From Aquiflexum balticum DSM 16537 (GTDB lineage Bacteria; Bacteroidota; Bacteroidia; Cytophagales; Cyclobacteriaceae), in assembly GCF_900176595.1 (NCBI RefSeq), contig NZ_LT838813.1, forward strand, positions 2,370,001-2,434,000: a DNA stretch of 64,000 nucleotides, read 5' to 3'. Each line of letters begins with the position of its first letter. The first letter of the stretch is position 1. The notes under the pieces were generated by a model. That model ran no database searches. It was not told the origin of the DNA and saw only the letters and a program-made list of their open reading frames with translations. The translations under genes were made by a program, and so were the position numbers. This document shows, piece after piece, positions 34,640-42,819 of the stretch.

Positions 34640-35848
34640 TCAGATTTTAACAGGGATGTTTTTTATTCCTTCCAAAATAAGTTCTGCGATTTGTTTTTTT
34701 GGAAGGACATTTGAGATTAAAGATCGGCCATCCTCAAAAAACAGACTGACCTTGTTGGTATCCAATTGGAATCCAGCCCCGGTATCTTTCATAGAGTTGA
34801 GGACAATCATATCAAAATTTTTCTTGGTAAGTTTAGCCTTGGCATTGAATTCCTCATTTTCTGTTTCCAGAGCAAAACCAATGTGGATTTGATGAGGTTT
34901 TTTCAGTTTACCTAAAGAAAGGGCAATATCAACGTTTTTAACAAGGTCCAAGGTCATTCCCTCTCCTTCTTTCTTGATCTTTTCTGATGCGATATCTTTG
35001 GGGGCATAATCAGCCACTGCAGCAGCAAAAACACATATATCCATTTGGGAATGAAGATTGGATGCCGACTGATACATATCCCTAGCACTTTTTACCGGAT
35101 ATATTTTTATATTGGGGTTGCTTGGTTTTTTGGCACCTACTCCCAAAACAAGGTAAACTTCGCCGCCTTTGTCAGCAAATGCATCAGCTATAGCTGCTCC
35201 CATTTTTCCGGAAGAATGATTGCTGATGAATCTTACGGGGTCAATTGCCTCCTGGGTAGGTCCTGAGGTAATTAGGATTTTTTTTCCTGCAAAAATCCCA
35301 TTCTTGGAAAAGTGACCTATGACATGTTCAAGAATATGTTCCGGTTCCATTAATCTTCCAAATCCTGATAGACCGCTCGCAAGTTCACCATCTTCAGCAT
35401 CAAGGATTAAATTACCGAAACTCAACAATTTTTCCAGGTTACTCTTAACAGATGGATGCTGATACATATCCAGATCCATGGCAGGAGCGATCATTACCGG
35501 GCATCTTGAAGATAGATAGGTAGCAGACAAAAGGTTATCACAGATACCGTTCGCAAATTTGGAAATCGTATTGGCAGAAATGGGAGCTATCAAAAATAAA
35601 TCTGCCCAAAGACCCAACTCTACGTGATTTGTCCATTTTCCAGACTTTGGGTCATGAAATTGATGGTGAACTGCGTTTTTGGAAAGGGTAGCCAAGGTCA
35701 ATGGGGTAATGAAATCAAGGGCGGAAGTACTCATTACGACCTGAACTTCCGCACCTTCTTTGACCAATAGTCTAACTAGTATTGCTGATTTATAGGCAGC
35801 AATACTACCTGTGACTCCTAATAATATACGCTTTCCTTTAAGTTGCAT
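34640..35848 (-). CDS. coaBC: Bifunctional phosphopantothenoylcysteine decarboxylase/phosphopantothenate-cysteine ligase
   Basis: A 402-residue CoaBC, two steps of coenzyme A synthesis. The N-terminal flavoprotein domain (about 1-180) has LGVTGSIAAYK, the active-site His in WTNHVELGLWADLFLIAPIS, and PAMDLDMYQHP in the PAMN place. The flap Cys of the E. coli enzyme (C158) appears as Ser in ASGLSGFGRLMEP, a variant I recall from other bacteria. The C-terminal CoaB domain (about 190-400) has SGPTQEAIDPVRFISNHSSGK. Its ATG overlaps the rpoZ stop by one base (TAATG). Confidence 0.95.
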   Translation of the reverse strand: MQLKGKRILLGVTGSIAAYKSAILVRLLVKEGAEVQVVMSTSALDFITPLTLATLSKNAVHHQFHDPKSGKWTNHVELGLWADLFLIAPISANTISKFANGICDNLLSATYLSSRCPVMIAPAMDLDMYQHPSVKSNLEKLLSFGNLILDAEDGELASGLSGFGRLMEPEHILEHVIGHFSKNGIFAGKKILITSGPTQEAIDPVRFISNHSSGKMGAAIADAFADKGGEVYLVLGVGAKKPSNPNIKIYPVKSARDMYQSASNLHSQMDICVFAAAVADYAPKDIASEKIKKEGEGMTLDLVKNVDIALSLGKLKKPHQIHIGFALETENEEFNAKAKLTKKNFDMIVLNSMKDTGAGFQLDTNKVSLFFEDGRSLISNVLPKKQIAELILEGIKNIPVKI

Positions 35849-36165
35849 TATTCACCTTCGGTGGTTGTATCAGGATGTCTGAAATATAACTTCTTCTCCA
35901 TGAATTCCTCCATAGCCAAAGTTGATGGTTTTGGCATTCTTTCATAGAATTTGGAAATTTCAATTTGTTCTTTGTTTTCAAATACTTCTTCAAGATTATC
36001 GACAGTGGAAGCAAACTCAGAAAGCTTATTGTTGAGTTCTTCTTTCATGGTAGAAGAAATCTGTTTTGCTCTTTGAGATACAATATGAATGGATTCATAA
36101 AGATTTCCGGTTGGTTCCGAAACCTTATCCAAATCTCTGGTGATAATTGATGGATTGATTGCCAT
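35848..36165 (-). CDS. rpoZ: RNA polymerase omega subunit (Bacteroidota type)
   Basis: A 105-residue RpoZ/Rpb6-like protein that helps fold and hold the beta-prime subunit. The segment TGNLYESIHIVSQRAKQIS corresponds to the conserved omega core, with the Arg-Ala pair after the helix. Bacteroidota versions carry a longer C-terminal part, here with KFYERMPKPSTLAMEEFMEK. Placement between bamD and coaBC matches other genomes of the phylum. Confidence 0.85.
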   Translation of the reverse strand: MAINPSIITRDLDKVSEPTGNLYESIHIVSQRAKQISSTMKEELNNKLSEFASTVDNLEEVFENKEQIEISKFYERMPKPSTLAMEEFMEKKLYFRHPDTTTEGE

Positions 36166-36193
36166 ATGATTAGTTATTTATAATTTCATTAAG

Positions 36194-37081
36194 TTAGTTG
36201 TTCTCTGCCTCTTTGGCAGCCTGAGCTTTCGCTAATTGTTCCTCGTAATCTTTTTTGATTTTTAAGTGGGCTACTAAGAGCGTTTCAGATTCCTTTACGA
36301 GGGTATTTATTTGACCCAAATATTTACTTTCAGGATATTTTCTTATGAACTGATCTGCATATTTGCTTACCTCCTTCAGTCTTTCTTCTTTCTTGTCGAA
36401 AACACTCCTTTCTCCATATTTCAATGCAACCTCAATCAATTTGAATCCCAATTCCTCATTGTGCTTACTGTCCGGGTAGTTTTTAGCGAAGTTTTGAAAA
36501 TTAATCAAGCAAGCACGGTAAAATTCACCGGGGTATAATCCCTCTGTTAATCTCAGATACAATATGGATTCCTGATAGGCTTTTTCCTCAAACCTTACCT
36601 GAAGGTCATCAATCATATCCGTAGCTCTTTCAAAAGAATCAGATTCTGGGAACCTGCTCAAAAAAAGCTGTATGGCATTGACGGCATCCCTACTGCTTTT
36701 TTGGTCAAGATTGTAATCCGGCGCGTCCAAATACAGGGAATAAGCATTCATAAACAATGCTTCTTCTGCAAGTGGGCTTCTATTGTAAGTCTGATAAAAT
36801 GAATTGAAATATCCTGCTGCTTCAATATATCTTTTTAGTCTAAAGTGACAATAGGCATAATTGAAGTCTGCAAGTTCTGCTTTCTCACTTCCGCGAATTA
36901 CAGGGAGTACTCTATCATACAAAATAATGGCTTTGCTGTATTCTTCTGCATTATAGTATGTATTGGCGGATTCATAAAGTTCTTCCCAATTGGTGCTTTT
37001 CTCTAATTTGTAAAACTTTCCGCAGGAAGAAAGTCCCAAAAGGACAACAAATAAGGATAGAAATAGAGAGAGATTTTTCAT
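36194..37081 (-). CDS. bamD: Outer membrane protein assembly factor BamD
   Basis: A 295-residue lipoprotein of the BAM complex, which inserts beta-barrels into the outer membrane. Signal peptide and lipobox are in SLFVVLLGLSSCGKFYKLEK (Cys at about 20). The rest is five TPR-like helical repeats, for example ILYDRVLPVIRGSEKAELAD and FQNFAKNYPDSKHNEELGFK. The C-terminus is charged and coiled. Its own promoter appears to lie just upstream. Length is typical. Confidence 0.9.
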   Translation of the reverse strand: MKNLSLFLSLFVVLLGLSSCGKFYKLEKSTNWEELYESANTYYNAEEYSKAIILYDRVLPVIRGSEKAELADFNYAYCHFRLKRYIEAAGYFNSFYQTYNRSPLAEEALFMNAYSLYLDAPDYNLDQKSSRDAVNAIQLFLSRFPESDSFERATDMIDDLQVRFEEKAYQESILYLRLTEGLYPGEFYRACLINFQNFAKNYPDSKHNEELGFKLIEVALKYGERSVFDKKEERLKEVSKYADQFIRKYPESKYLGQINTLVKESETLLVAHLKIKKDYEEQLAKAQAAKEAENN

Positions 37082-37095
37082 TATTTTTCGAGGCG

Positions 37096-37127
37096 CAAAT
37101 ATAAGGGAATATTAATATTTATCCAAT
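37096..37127 (-). promoter_or_regulatory. Predicted promoter of the bamD operon
   Basis: On the minus strand ATTG (37127-37124, one mismatch to TTTG), a 20-base spacer and TATATTTG (37103-37096), which matches TAnnTTTG exactly. The leader would be about 8 bases. The spacing is the same as in the proposed ilv promoter. Confidence 0.5.
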
Positions 37128-37148
37128 TATACCTGGAACAGACTGGTT

Positions 37149-37856
37149 TTACTTTTTAACAACGAGTTTTTTGGTGACTATATTCTTGTTGTCAACATAT
37201 AAAGTGTAAAAATAAACTCCCGGATTGAAGTTTGCCACGTTGATAACAAGGCTTTTACTTACCGGGTCAAGAATGTATTCTGCCACAGGATTGCCTATAA
37301 AACTATTGATCGATATTTTAGCTACTGCATTTGGATTCTTAAAATCATAATCAATTTGGGCTATCCTATTGCTGGGGTTAGGATATATACTTCCGATAGA
37401 AATATCCTTATGATTAGTTTCTTCAACGCTGGGATTGAAGACATCGTAGACCGCTTCAATTACAAAAACATCCCTTAAATTTTCTGAGTTGACGAAATGC
37501 AGATCAAAATTCCCTCTGGTTTCGGTTATGCCCAAATCAAATTCTAAATATAGGTCTGTAAAAATCTCGTTTGGAGATAGCGTTAGTTTGATTTTTGATA
37601 AATCTTTCTTTGGATCAAAACATTTGTCAGCGATACAGATTTTAATATTCTGCGAGGAACCTACATTTCCACGTAAAAATTTCAGAAAATATTCATTTTC
37701 CTGATTGCTTTCATTTTGAATGATCAGGGATTTGCGTTGTGACGAACCTATTTTCCCACTGAATTCTGTATTTTCAGACAATACTCTCACCTGAGCTCCT
37801 ACGTGCGTAGAAAGAATAAAAGTTAAAATAAATAGGAGAGGTAAAAAGGATTTCAT
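37149..37856 (-). CDS. Secreted protein with a T9SS type A sorting domain
   Basis: A 235-residue protein with an N-terminal signal peptide (SFLPLLFILTFILSTHVGAQ). The last ~85 residues form the type IX secretion sorting domain: IGSIYPNPSNRIAQIDYDF, then NPGVYFYTLYVDNKNIVTKK and LVVKK at the end. This domain takes proteins across the outer membrane and is then usually cut off. The passenger between (about 22-145) is a small beta-rich module of unknown function. It shows that the organism has a type IX system. Confidence 0.85.
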   Translation of the reverse strand: MKSFLPLLFILTFILSTHVGAQVRVLSENTEFSGKIGSSQRKSLIIQNESNQENEYFLKFLRGNVGSSQNIKICIADKCFDPKKDLSKIKLTLSPNEIFTDLYLEFDLGITETRGNFDLHFVNSENLRDVFVIEAVYDVFNPSVEETNHKDISIGSIYPNPSNRIAQIDYDFKNPNAVAKISINSFIGNPVAEYILDPVSKSLVINVANFNPGVYFYTLYVDNKNIVTKKLVVKK

Positions 37857-38044
37857 GTAAATTTTTATCTATAGGCCAATTACTTTTTGATATTTAATTG
37901 AATATAAGTACGTATAAAATTAACACTTAGGTTTCATGAATATATGCATTTACGGTTAAAATTTGTTAACCATTATAAAATTTTTTTTACTTGTAGCCGT
38001 TGAAGATTTTTCAGATCCACCTGTCAAAAATCGTTTAAATGACT

Positions 38045-39661
38045 TTATTCCCTTTTATTAAGTTTTTCCTTTAATAATTTTTGTATTTCCTCCTCTTTCG
38101 GATAGGGAATTAGAGCATCCGGTTCATTGAAAAAATTAAATTCATTTTCCTCTCTTTTTTTAGGAGTCCTCCAGGAATTGATGATTTCCATGTTGGGTTT
38201 TTCACTTTCTCTCCAATTAAAACCCTCGAGTTGCTTCTCATCTTCCTCTAAAATATGGGGTGGTTTGAAGGATCCTTCAGGCTGTACCAGCCAATTTGTT
38301 TTGACAAGCTTACCATCATCAAAAAACATAATGATATTAGCGCACAGCATTTTATTCATTCCTCTCATGGTAGAATCCCCAATTAGGTCAAAATAAATTG
38401 ATTCGCCATTTCCCTGAATATGAAGTTTGCTGATTTTTTGGTCTGTGAAATAGCCGGTCATTTTCCGTCCCTTCATCTGATTGAAATTACCGATAGTATC
38501 CATGGTTACACTGAAGGCCTTTTGGATAAGATGAACTTCATCAATTTCTTCATTTGCTATCAAGAATCGGATGCTGTCGGCGGATATCTGACTCTTATTG
38601 TCCCATAGAATAGGATCATTGTATAAATGCATCGTAGAGTCAGAATATATGTATGCCAAAGAATCAGATTTGCCATGTAATCCGGATTTTATCAATTGGA
38701 CCTTATGAAAGGCCAATAGATGCCTTTCTTCCGCATTTTCGCTATCCTGCGAAATCAAGGTGTCTGCAATCATAAATAATGTATCGGTCTCAAAATATTT
38801 CCTGACCAGGGAATTACCATAAACGATGCTGTATTTCCTGTCTTCCCAATATTTCCCCTCCTCCCCGAATATTTCAATATTTCGCTCCTTGTTCAGCAAA
38901 CTGACATTGACTCTACCCTCAAAATATTTTTGATTTTCATCATAGTATAAAGTCTCCGCATAGACCTTGGTGGTTTCGGTTTCAACATCCCCGTCAAAGA
39001 ATCTGAAAATTTTGCGTTCAGTATCATAAAAACTCCCTTTTTGTGCATTCAGTTTTTCACCGTCCTTGGATACAATGTTGGTGATCCCAATTGTCTCCGA
39101 AGTTTTGGGTACTGTCTTATAGATCAGAAAGTTGGTTTTAAGTGTGTAATCAGGGTTGATCAAAATAACATTATCGGTAAAAGTAATTTTCTCAAGACTT
39201 GTTTCATAAACCCCTTTATTGCTGGTCAGTACATTTGTGCTGTCAATTACTTTACCATCATTGAAGTAGTTGGCAATGCCTGTGGATCTGTCATAATCCA
39301 AAAAATCAGTATATAGTGTCGTAGACTCATTTTTGAAAACCACGTTGTTCCTTAATTTTGCAATTTTGGTATTCCCATCATATTCAGCGTACCTGCTTGA
39401 AGTGGTAATTGGGTCATTTTGATCTTCAATCCTGACATTTCCATATAGAATTGCTTTGTTTTCATTCCTGTAGAAATGAGCGGAATCACAGTATATCAGG
39501 GAATTTTGATGTTTCATCCTGACGTTTTCAAGTAGTCTTTCAAAACCAGTGGCACCTTGCAATAATTCTGCATTCTGAATCTCCAATACGTTTTGAGCAA
39601 CAGATACCTGAATTATGATTAAAAAAAATAAGCAGAGCAGAAAATATGGTTTTTTGATCAT
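38045..39661 (-). CDS. OstA/LptA-like periplasmic protein
   Basis: A 538-residue secreted protein with repeated OstA-type beta segments: YCDSAHFYRNENKAILYGNV, then SSRYAEYDGNTKIAKLRNNV and DFLDYDRSTGIANYFNDGKV. LptA and the N-terminus of LptD form a bridge that carries LPS to the outer membrane, and Bacteroidota carry longer versions like this. Signal peptide MIKKPYFLLCLFFLIIIQVSVAQ begins at the ATG at 39661, preferred to 39682. The last ~130 residues are charged and may be disordered. It is divergent from tilS. Confidence 0.85.
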   Translation of the reverse strand: MIKKPYFLLCLFFLIIIQVSVAQNVLEIQNAELLQGATGFERLLENVRMKHQNSLIYCDSAHFYRNENKAILYGNVRIEDQNDPITTSSRYAEYDGNTKIAKLRNNVVFKNESTTLYTDFLDYDRSTGIANYFNDGKVIDSTNVLTSNKGVYETSLEKITFTDNVILINPDYTLKTNFLIYKTVPKTSETIGITNIVSKDGEKLNAQKGSFYDTERKIFRFFDGDVETETTKVYAETLYYDENQKYFEGRVNVSLLNKERNIEIFGEEGKYWEDRKYSIVYGNSLVRKYFETDTLFMIADTLISQDSENAEERHLLAFHKVQLIKSGLHGKSDSLAYIYSDSTMHLYNDPILWDNKSQISADSIRFLIANEEIDEVHLIQKAFSVTMDTIGNFNQMKGRKMTGYFTDQKISKLHIQGNGESIYFDLIGDSTMRGMNKMLCANIIMFFDDGKLVKTNWLVQPEGSFKPPHILEEDEKQLEGFNWRESEKPNMEIINSWRTPKKREENEFNFFNEPDALIPYPKEEEIQKLLKEKLNKRE

Positions 39662-39710
39662 TAGATTTGGAATCAGCCCCAAAATTAACCAAAAATGGTA
39701 TTTTTGAATT

Positions 39711-41027
39711 ATGGAAGACCTTTTTAAAACACATATACGCTCGAAAAATATTTTGGATTTAAATAAATCGTATCTGTTGGCTATCAGTGGCGGTATTGAT
39801 AGTGTTTGCTTGGGCCATTTATTATTCAGATCGGGTTATTCTTTTTCTTTGGGGCACGTCAATTTTCAATTGAGGGGGAAAGAAAGTGATCAGGATGAAG
39901 CTTTTGTCAGAGATCTTGCCCAAGCATGGAATGTCCCTTTTTTTGTCAAAAAAACAAATAAAAAGCAATTCATGTCATCCGGAATTTCCACTCAAATGGG
40001 AGCTCGGGATTTCAGATATCAATGGTTTGATGAACTCCTAAAAGAAAATGGATTTGATGGAATTTTGGTGGCACATCAATTTGAAGATCAGATTGAAACT
40101 GTATTTCTCAATCTTTTAAGAGGGACGGGTATCGAGGGCGTTTATGGAATGGCTGACAAAAGAGGAAATATTATCCGCCCACTTCTTCCTTTTTCAAGAA
40201 TTCAGATTACGGGGTTTATGGAAGAAAACGGATACGCTTGGAGGAATGACAGCAGTAATTATGACAATGATTATAAGCGTAATCTTCTTCGAAATCGGGT
40301 GTTGCCCACTTTGAGTGAGGATTTTGAAGGGGGATTACAGACCCTGGATCTGAGTTTTAAAAGATTGAAAGATACAGGTAAGGCATTTTTTGAATTGTTT
40401 GAAACCTGGAAAAAGGATCACATAAAATCCGAAAATGACTATCAATATCTTGAAATCAGTGCTATAAAATCAATGCCGGGCAGGCAGTCTTTGGTTTATT
40501 ATTGGCTGAGGGATTACGGGTTTTCCTACTTTGATGTGCAGGATATGCTACAGTCCATTGACTTGAATGTTCTGGGCAAAGTGTTTTATGCAGGGCAGTA
40601 TATTTTGAATAAGGATAGGGATTTATTGATTTTGGGAAAAAATGATTTTGAATGGGATCCATTGGAAATCCATTTGCATGATATTGAAATGAATACCAAA
40701 AACCTTAAGTTTGATATTTTGCATTTGGAAGAAAAATTCGAAATAGTAAAGTCTTCCGAAAGTGCCATGCTTGATCTGGAAAAACTGGAGTTTCCCCTGT
40801 TGGTAAAAAAATGGGAATATGGAGACCGATTTATTCCATTAGGAATGGAGAATGAAAAAAAAATCAGTGATTTATTGGTAGATTTGAAAGTGCCATTGAT
40901 CCAGAAAAAACAAGTGTTGGTGCTTTGGTCAGGAGGAAAGATTGCATGGGTCATTGGTTTGAGGATCAGTGAGGAATTTAAATGCAGTCAATCCACCAAG
41001 AAGGTGTTGTATTTCAAAAAGATATAA
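39711..41027 (+). CDS. tilS: tRNA(Ile)-lysidine synthetase
   Basis: A 438-residue TilS, which makes lysidine at C34 of the CAU-anticodon isoleucine tRNA so that AUA is read as Ile. The PP-loop SGGIDS is at residues 26-31, GHVNFQLRGKESDQDE follows, and the C-terminal domain (about 360-438) has the conserved GDRFIPLGMENEKKISDLL. Length is normal. It is followed after one base by the cyclic-nucleotide-binding protein. Confidence 0.94.
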   Translation: MEDLFKTHIRSKNILDLNKSYLLAISGGIDSVCLGHLLFRSGYSFSLGHVNFQLRGKESDQDEAFVRDLAQAWNVPFFVKKTNKKQFMSSGISTQMGARDFRYQWFDELLKENGFDGILVAHQFEDQIETVFLNLLRGTGIEGVYGMADKRGNIIRPLLPFSRIQITGFMEENGYAWRNDSSNYDNDYKRNLLRNRVLPTLSEDFEGGLQTLDLSFKRLKDTGKAFFELFETWKKDHIKSENDYQYLEISAIKSMPGRQSLVYYWLRDYGFSYFDVQDMLQSIDLNVLGKVFYAGQYILNKDRDLLILGKNDFEWDPLEIHLHDIEMNTKNLKFDILHLEEKFEIVKSSESAMLDLEKLEFPLLVKKWEYGDRFIPLGMENEKKISDLLVDLKVPLIQKKQVLVLWSGGKIAWVIGLRISEEFKCSQSTKKVLYFKKI

Positions 41028-41028
41028 A

Positions 41029-41559
41029 ATGATCAATCCGTTTTCTAAAACTTTCAATGAGAGAGAATTGGAAATTTTCCAGTTTCTATCCCAGATTAGA
41101 CTTTTTGAAAAACTGAAGAATTCCGAGATGGCAAGATTTCTATCAGCTATTCATTACAGGAAATATCTTAAAGATGAAGTAATTTTTTTTAGGGGTGATC
41201 CCAGCCATGCACTTTATATCGTAAAGTCCGGACTCATAAATCTTACTTTGGATATCAAAGATGATTTTGAGGTGATCAAGGAGGTGAGGAAAATGGAAGC
41301 GTTTGGCGAGAATTCTTTAATCGAAAATACCAAAAGAATTTACACAGCTGTTGTTAGTTCAGAACAGTCGGAATTGATGGTGATTCCTTATTTTGCAACC
41401 CAGGAAATTTTTGATAACCACCCGAAGATTCAGGCAAAAATGATGACATCTCTCTCCGAGATTTACAACGAAAACAACCACAGACTATTTAAATCCTACA
41501 AAAACTCTCTAGGATTTTTTAATCTGGGTGAGATGTTCGAATCCAAAGACAAAATGTAA
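41029..41559 (+). CDS. Cyclic nucleotide-binding domain protein
   Basis: A 176-residue protein. The region of about 20-135 is a cNMP-binding beta-roll (LKDEVIFFRGDPSHALYIVK, SGLINLTLD, EAFGENSLIE). In the phosphate cassette the Arg is displaced compared with classical CRP proteins, so nucleotide binding is not assured. There is no C-terminal DNA-binding HTH; the last ~40 residues appear helical. It is therefore not a Crp-type regulator by itself. The ATG at 41029 follows the tilS stop with one base between, so the two are cotranscribed. Confidence 0.78.
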   Translation: MINPFSKTFNERELEIFQFLSQIRLFEKLKNSEMARFLSAIHYRKYLKDEVIFFRGDPSHALYIVKSGLINLTLDIKDDFEVIKEVRKMEAFGENSLIENTKRIYTAVVSSEQSELMVIPYFATQEIFDNHPKIQAKMMTSLSEIYNENNHRLFKSYKNSLGFFNLGEMFESKDKM

Positions 41560-41782
41560 GGTTTTCTCAGTTTCAAAAATCCCTTTTCCAAAGTCCAGTG
41601 AATTCTATTTTATGCCATCGGAAGATTTAATTAAAGGATTGAATAAAAGAACTATAGTATTTAGCAAAAGTCCTTGTTCGTTTTAGAAGTTATCAGGAGT
41701 ATAATTTTATAAAACAGCCTTTGTTTAATAACTTAGCGCCACTTTTAAAAGAATGTTGAAAACTTAAAACAATCATAAAATC

Positions 41783-42721
41783 ATGACAAAAGTAACCGTA
41801 GTAGGTGCCGGAAACGTAGGCGCTACATGCGCAGATGTATTGGCGTATAGAGAAATTGCAGAGGAAATCGTATTGGTGGACATCAAAGAAGGTATGGCTG
41901 AGGGTAAAGCTTTGGATATCTGGCAAAAGGCTCCTATCAATCAATATGACAGTAGGACTGTGGGAAGTACCAACGATTACAGCAAAACAGCGAACTCCGA
42001 TGTTGTGGTAATCACTTCAGGTCTTCCCAGGAAACCAGGAATGACCAGGGATGACCTGATAGAAACCAATGCAGGCATCGTAAAATCTGTCACTGAAAAT
42101 GTAGTGAAACATTCTCCTAATGCTATCATCATTGTAGTTTCCAATCCTTTGGATGTGATGACCTATCAAGCTCACATTACCTCTAAATTGCCAAGAACAA
42201 AAGTATTGGGAATGGCCGGTATCTTAGATACAGCCAGGTATAGGGCATTTCTTGCAGAGGAATTGAATATCTCAGGAAAAGAAATCCAGGCCATTTTAAT
42301 GGGTGGTCACGGAGATACAATGGTCCCTCTACCAAGGTACACCACCGTGGCAGGTATTCCTGTGACAGAATTGATTGACAAGCAAAAACTTGATGCTATT
42401 ATTGAAAGGACAAAGTTTGGTGGGGGTGAACTGGTCAAACTTATGGGTACTTCAGCTTGGTATGCACCTGGTGCTGCCGCTGCGCAAATGGTAGAATCAA
42501 TTTTGAAAAACCAAAGAAGGGTATTCCCGGTTTGTATCAAACTTGACGGAGAATATGGAATAGACGATTGTTATTTGGGAGTTCCCGTTATTCTTGGTAA
42601 AAATGGGGTTGAAAAAGTGTTGGAGCTTGACCTAAACGCAGAAGAAAAGGCTTTATTGGAAGTTTCCCGAGGCCATGTAAAAGAGGTGATGGCAGTTCTC
42701 GATAAGCTATCATCAAAATAA
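41783..42721 (+). CDS. mdh: Malate dehydrogenase
   Basis: A 312-residue LDH-like malate dehydrogenase of the TCA cycle. The NAD motif GAGNVG is at residues 8-13, with D33 at the end of the second strand favouring NAD. Substrate arginines lie in LPRKPGMTRDD (R83, R89) and R152, and the catalytic His is H176 in GGHGDTMVP. R83 in the mobile loop fits malate rather than lactate use. It is a single gene followed by a strong terminator. Confidence 0.96.
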   Translation: MTKVTVVGAGNVGATCADVLAYREIAEEIVLVDIKEGMAEGKALDIWQKAPINQYDSRTVGSTNDYSKTANSDVVVITSGLPRKPGMTRDDLIETNAGIVKSVTENVVKHSPNAIIIVVSNPLDVMTYQAHITSKLPRTKVLGMAGILDTARYRAFLAEELNISGKEIQAILMGGHGDTMVPLPRYTTVAGIPVTELIDKQKLDAIIERTKFGGGELVKLMGTSAWYAPGAAAAQMVESILKNQRRVFPVCIKLDGEYGIDDCYLGVPVILGKNGVEKVLELDLNAEEKALLEVSRGHVKEVMAVLDKLSSK

Positions 42722-42742
42722 TTCTATTTCAGATACTGCTTA

Positions 42743-42770
42743 AAATCCCGGGCAAATCTCGGGATTTTTT
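42743..42770 (+). terminator. Intrinsic terminator of mdh
   Basis: AAATCCCG (42743-42750) pairs perfectly with CGGGATTT (42760-42767) and is followed by a T-run, then by another run of eight Ts. It lies 21 bases after the mdh stop codon. Confidence 0.85.
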
Positions 42771-42819
42771 GTTTTTTTTGCCTTAATTGATTTCAATTCA
42801 AACAAATCAAAACTCCCTA

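Noticed and set aside
34640-35848. Ser in place of the flap Cys in the CoaC domain, considered a sign of inactivation.
   Set aside because: The rest of the active site is intact and I recall this variant in other functional CoaBC proteins.
39699-39706. TATTTTTG just ahead of tilS as a promoter -7 element.
   Set aside because: It ends five bases before the ATG, so the mRNA would be leaderless, and no -33 box is at the right spacing. Possible, but not supported.
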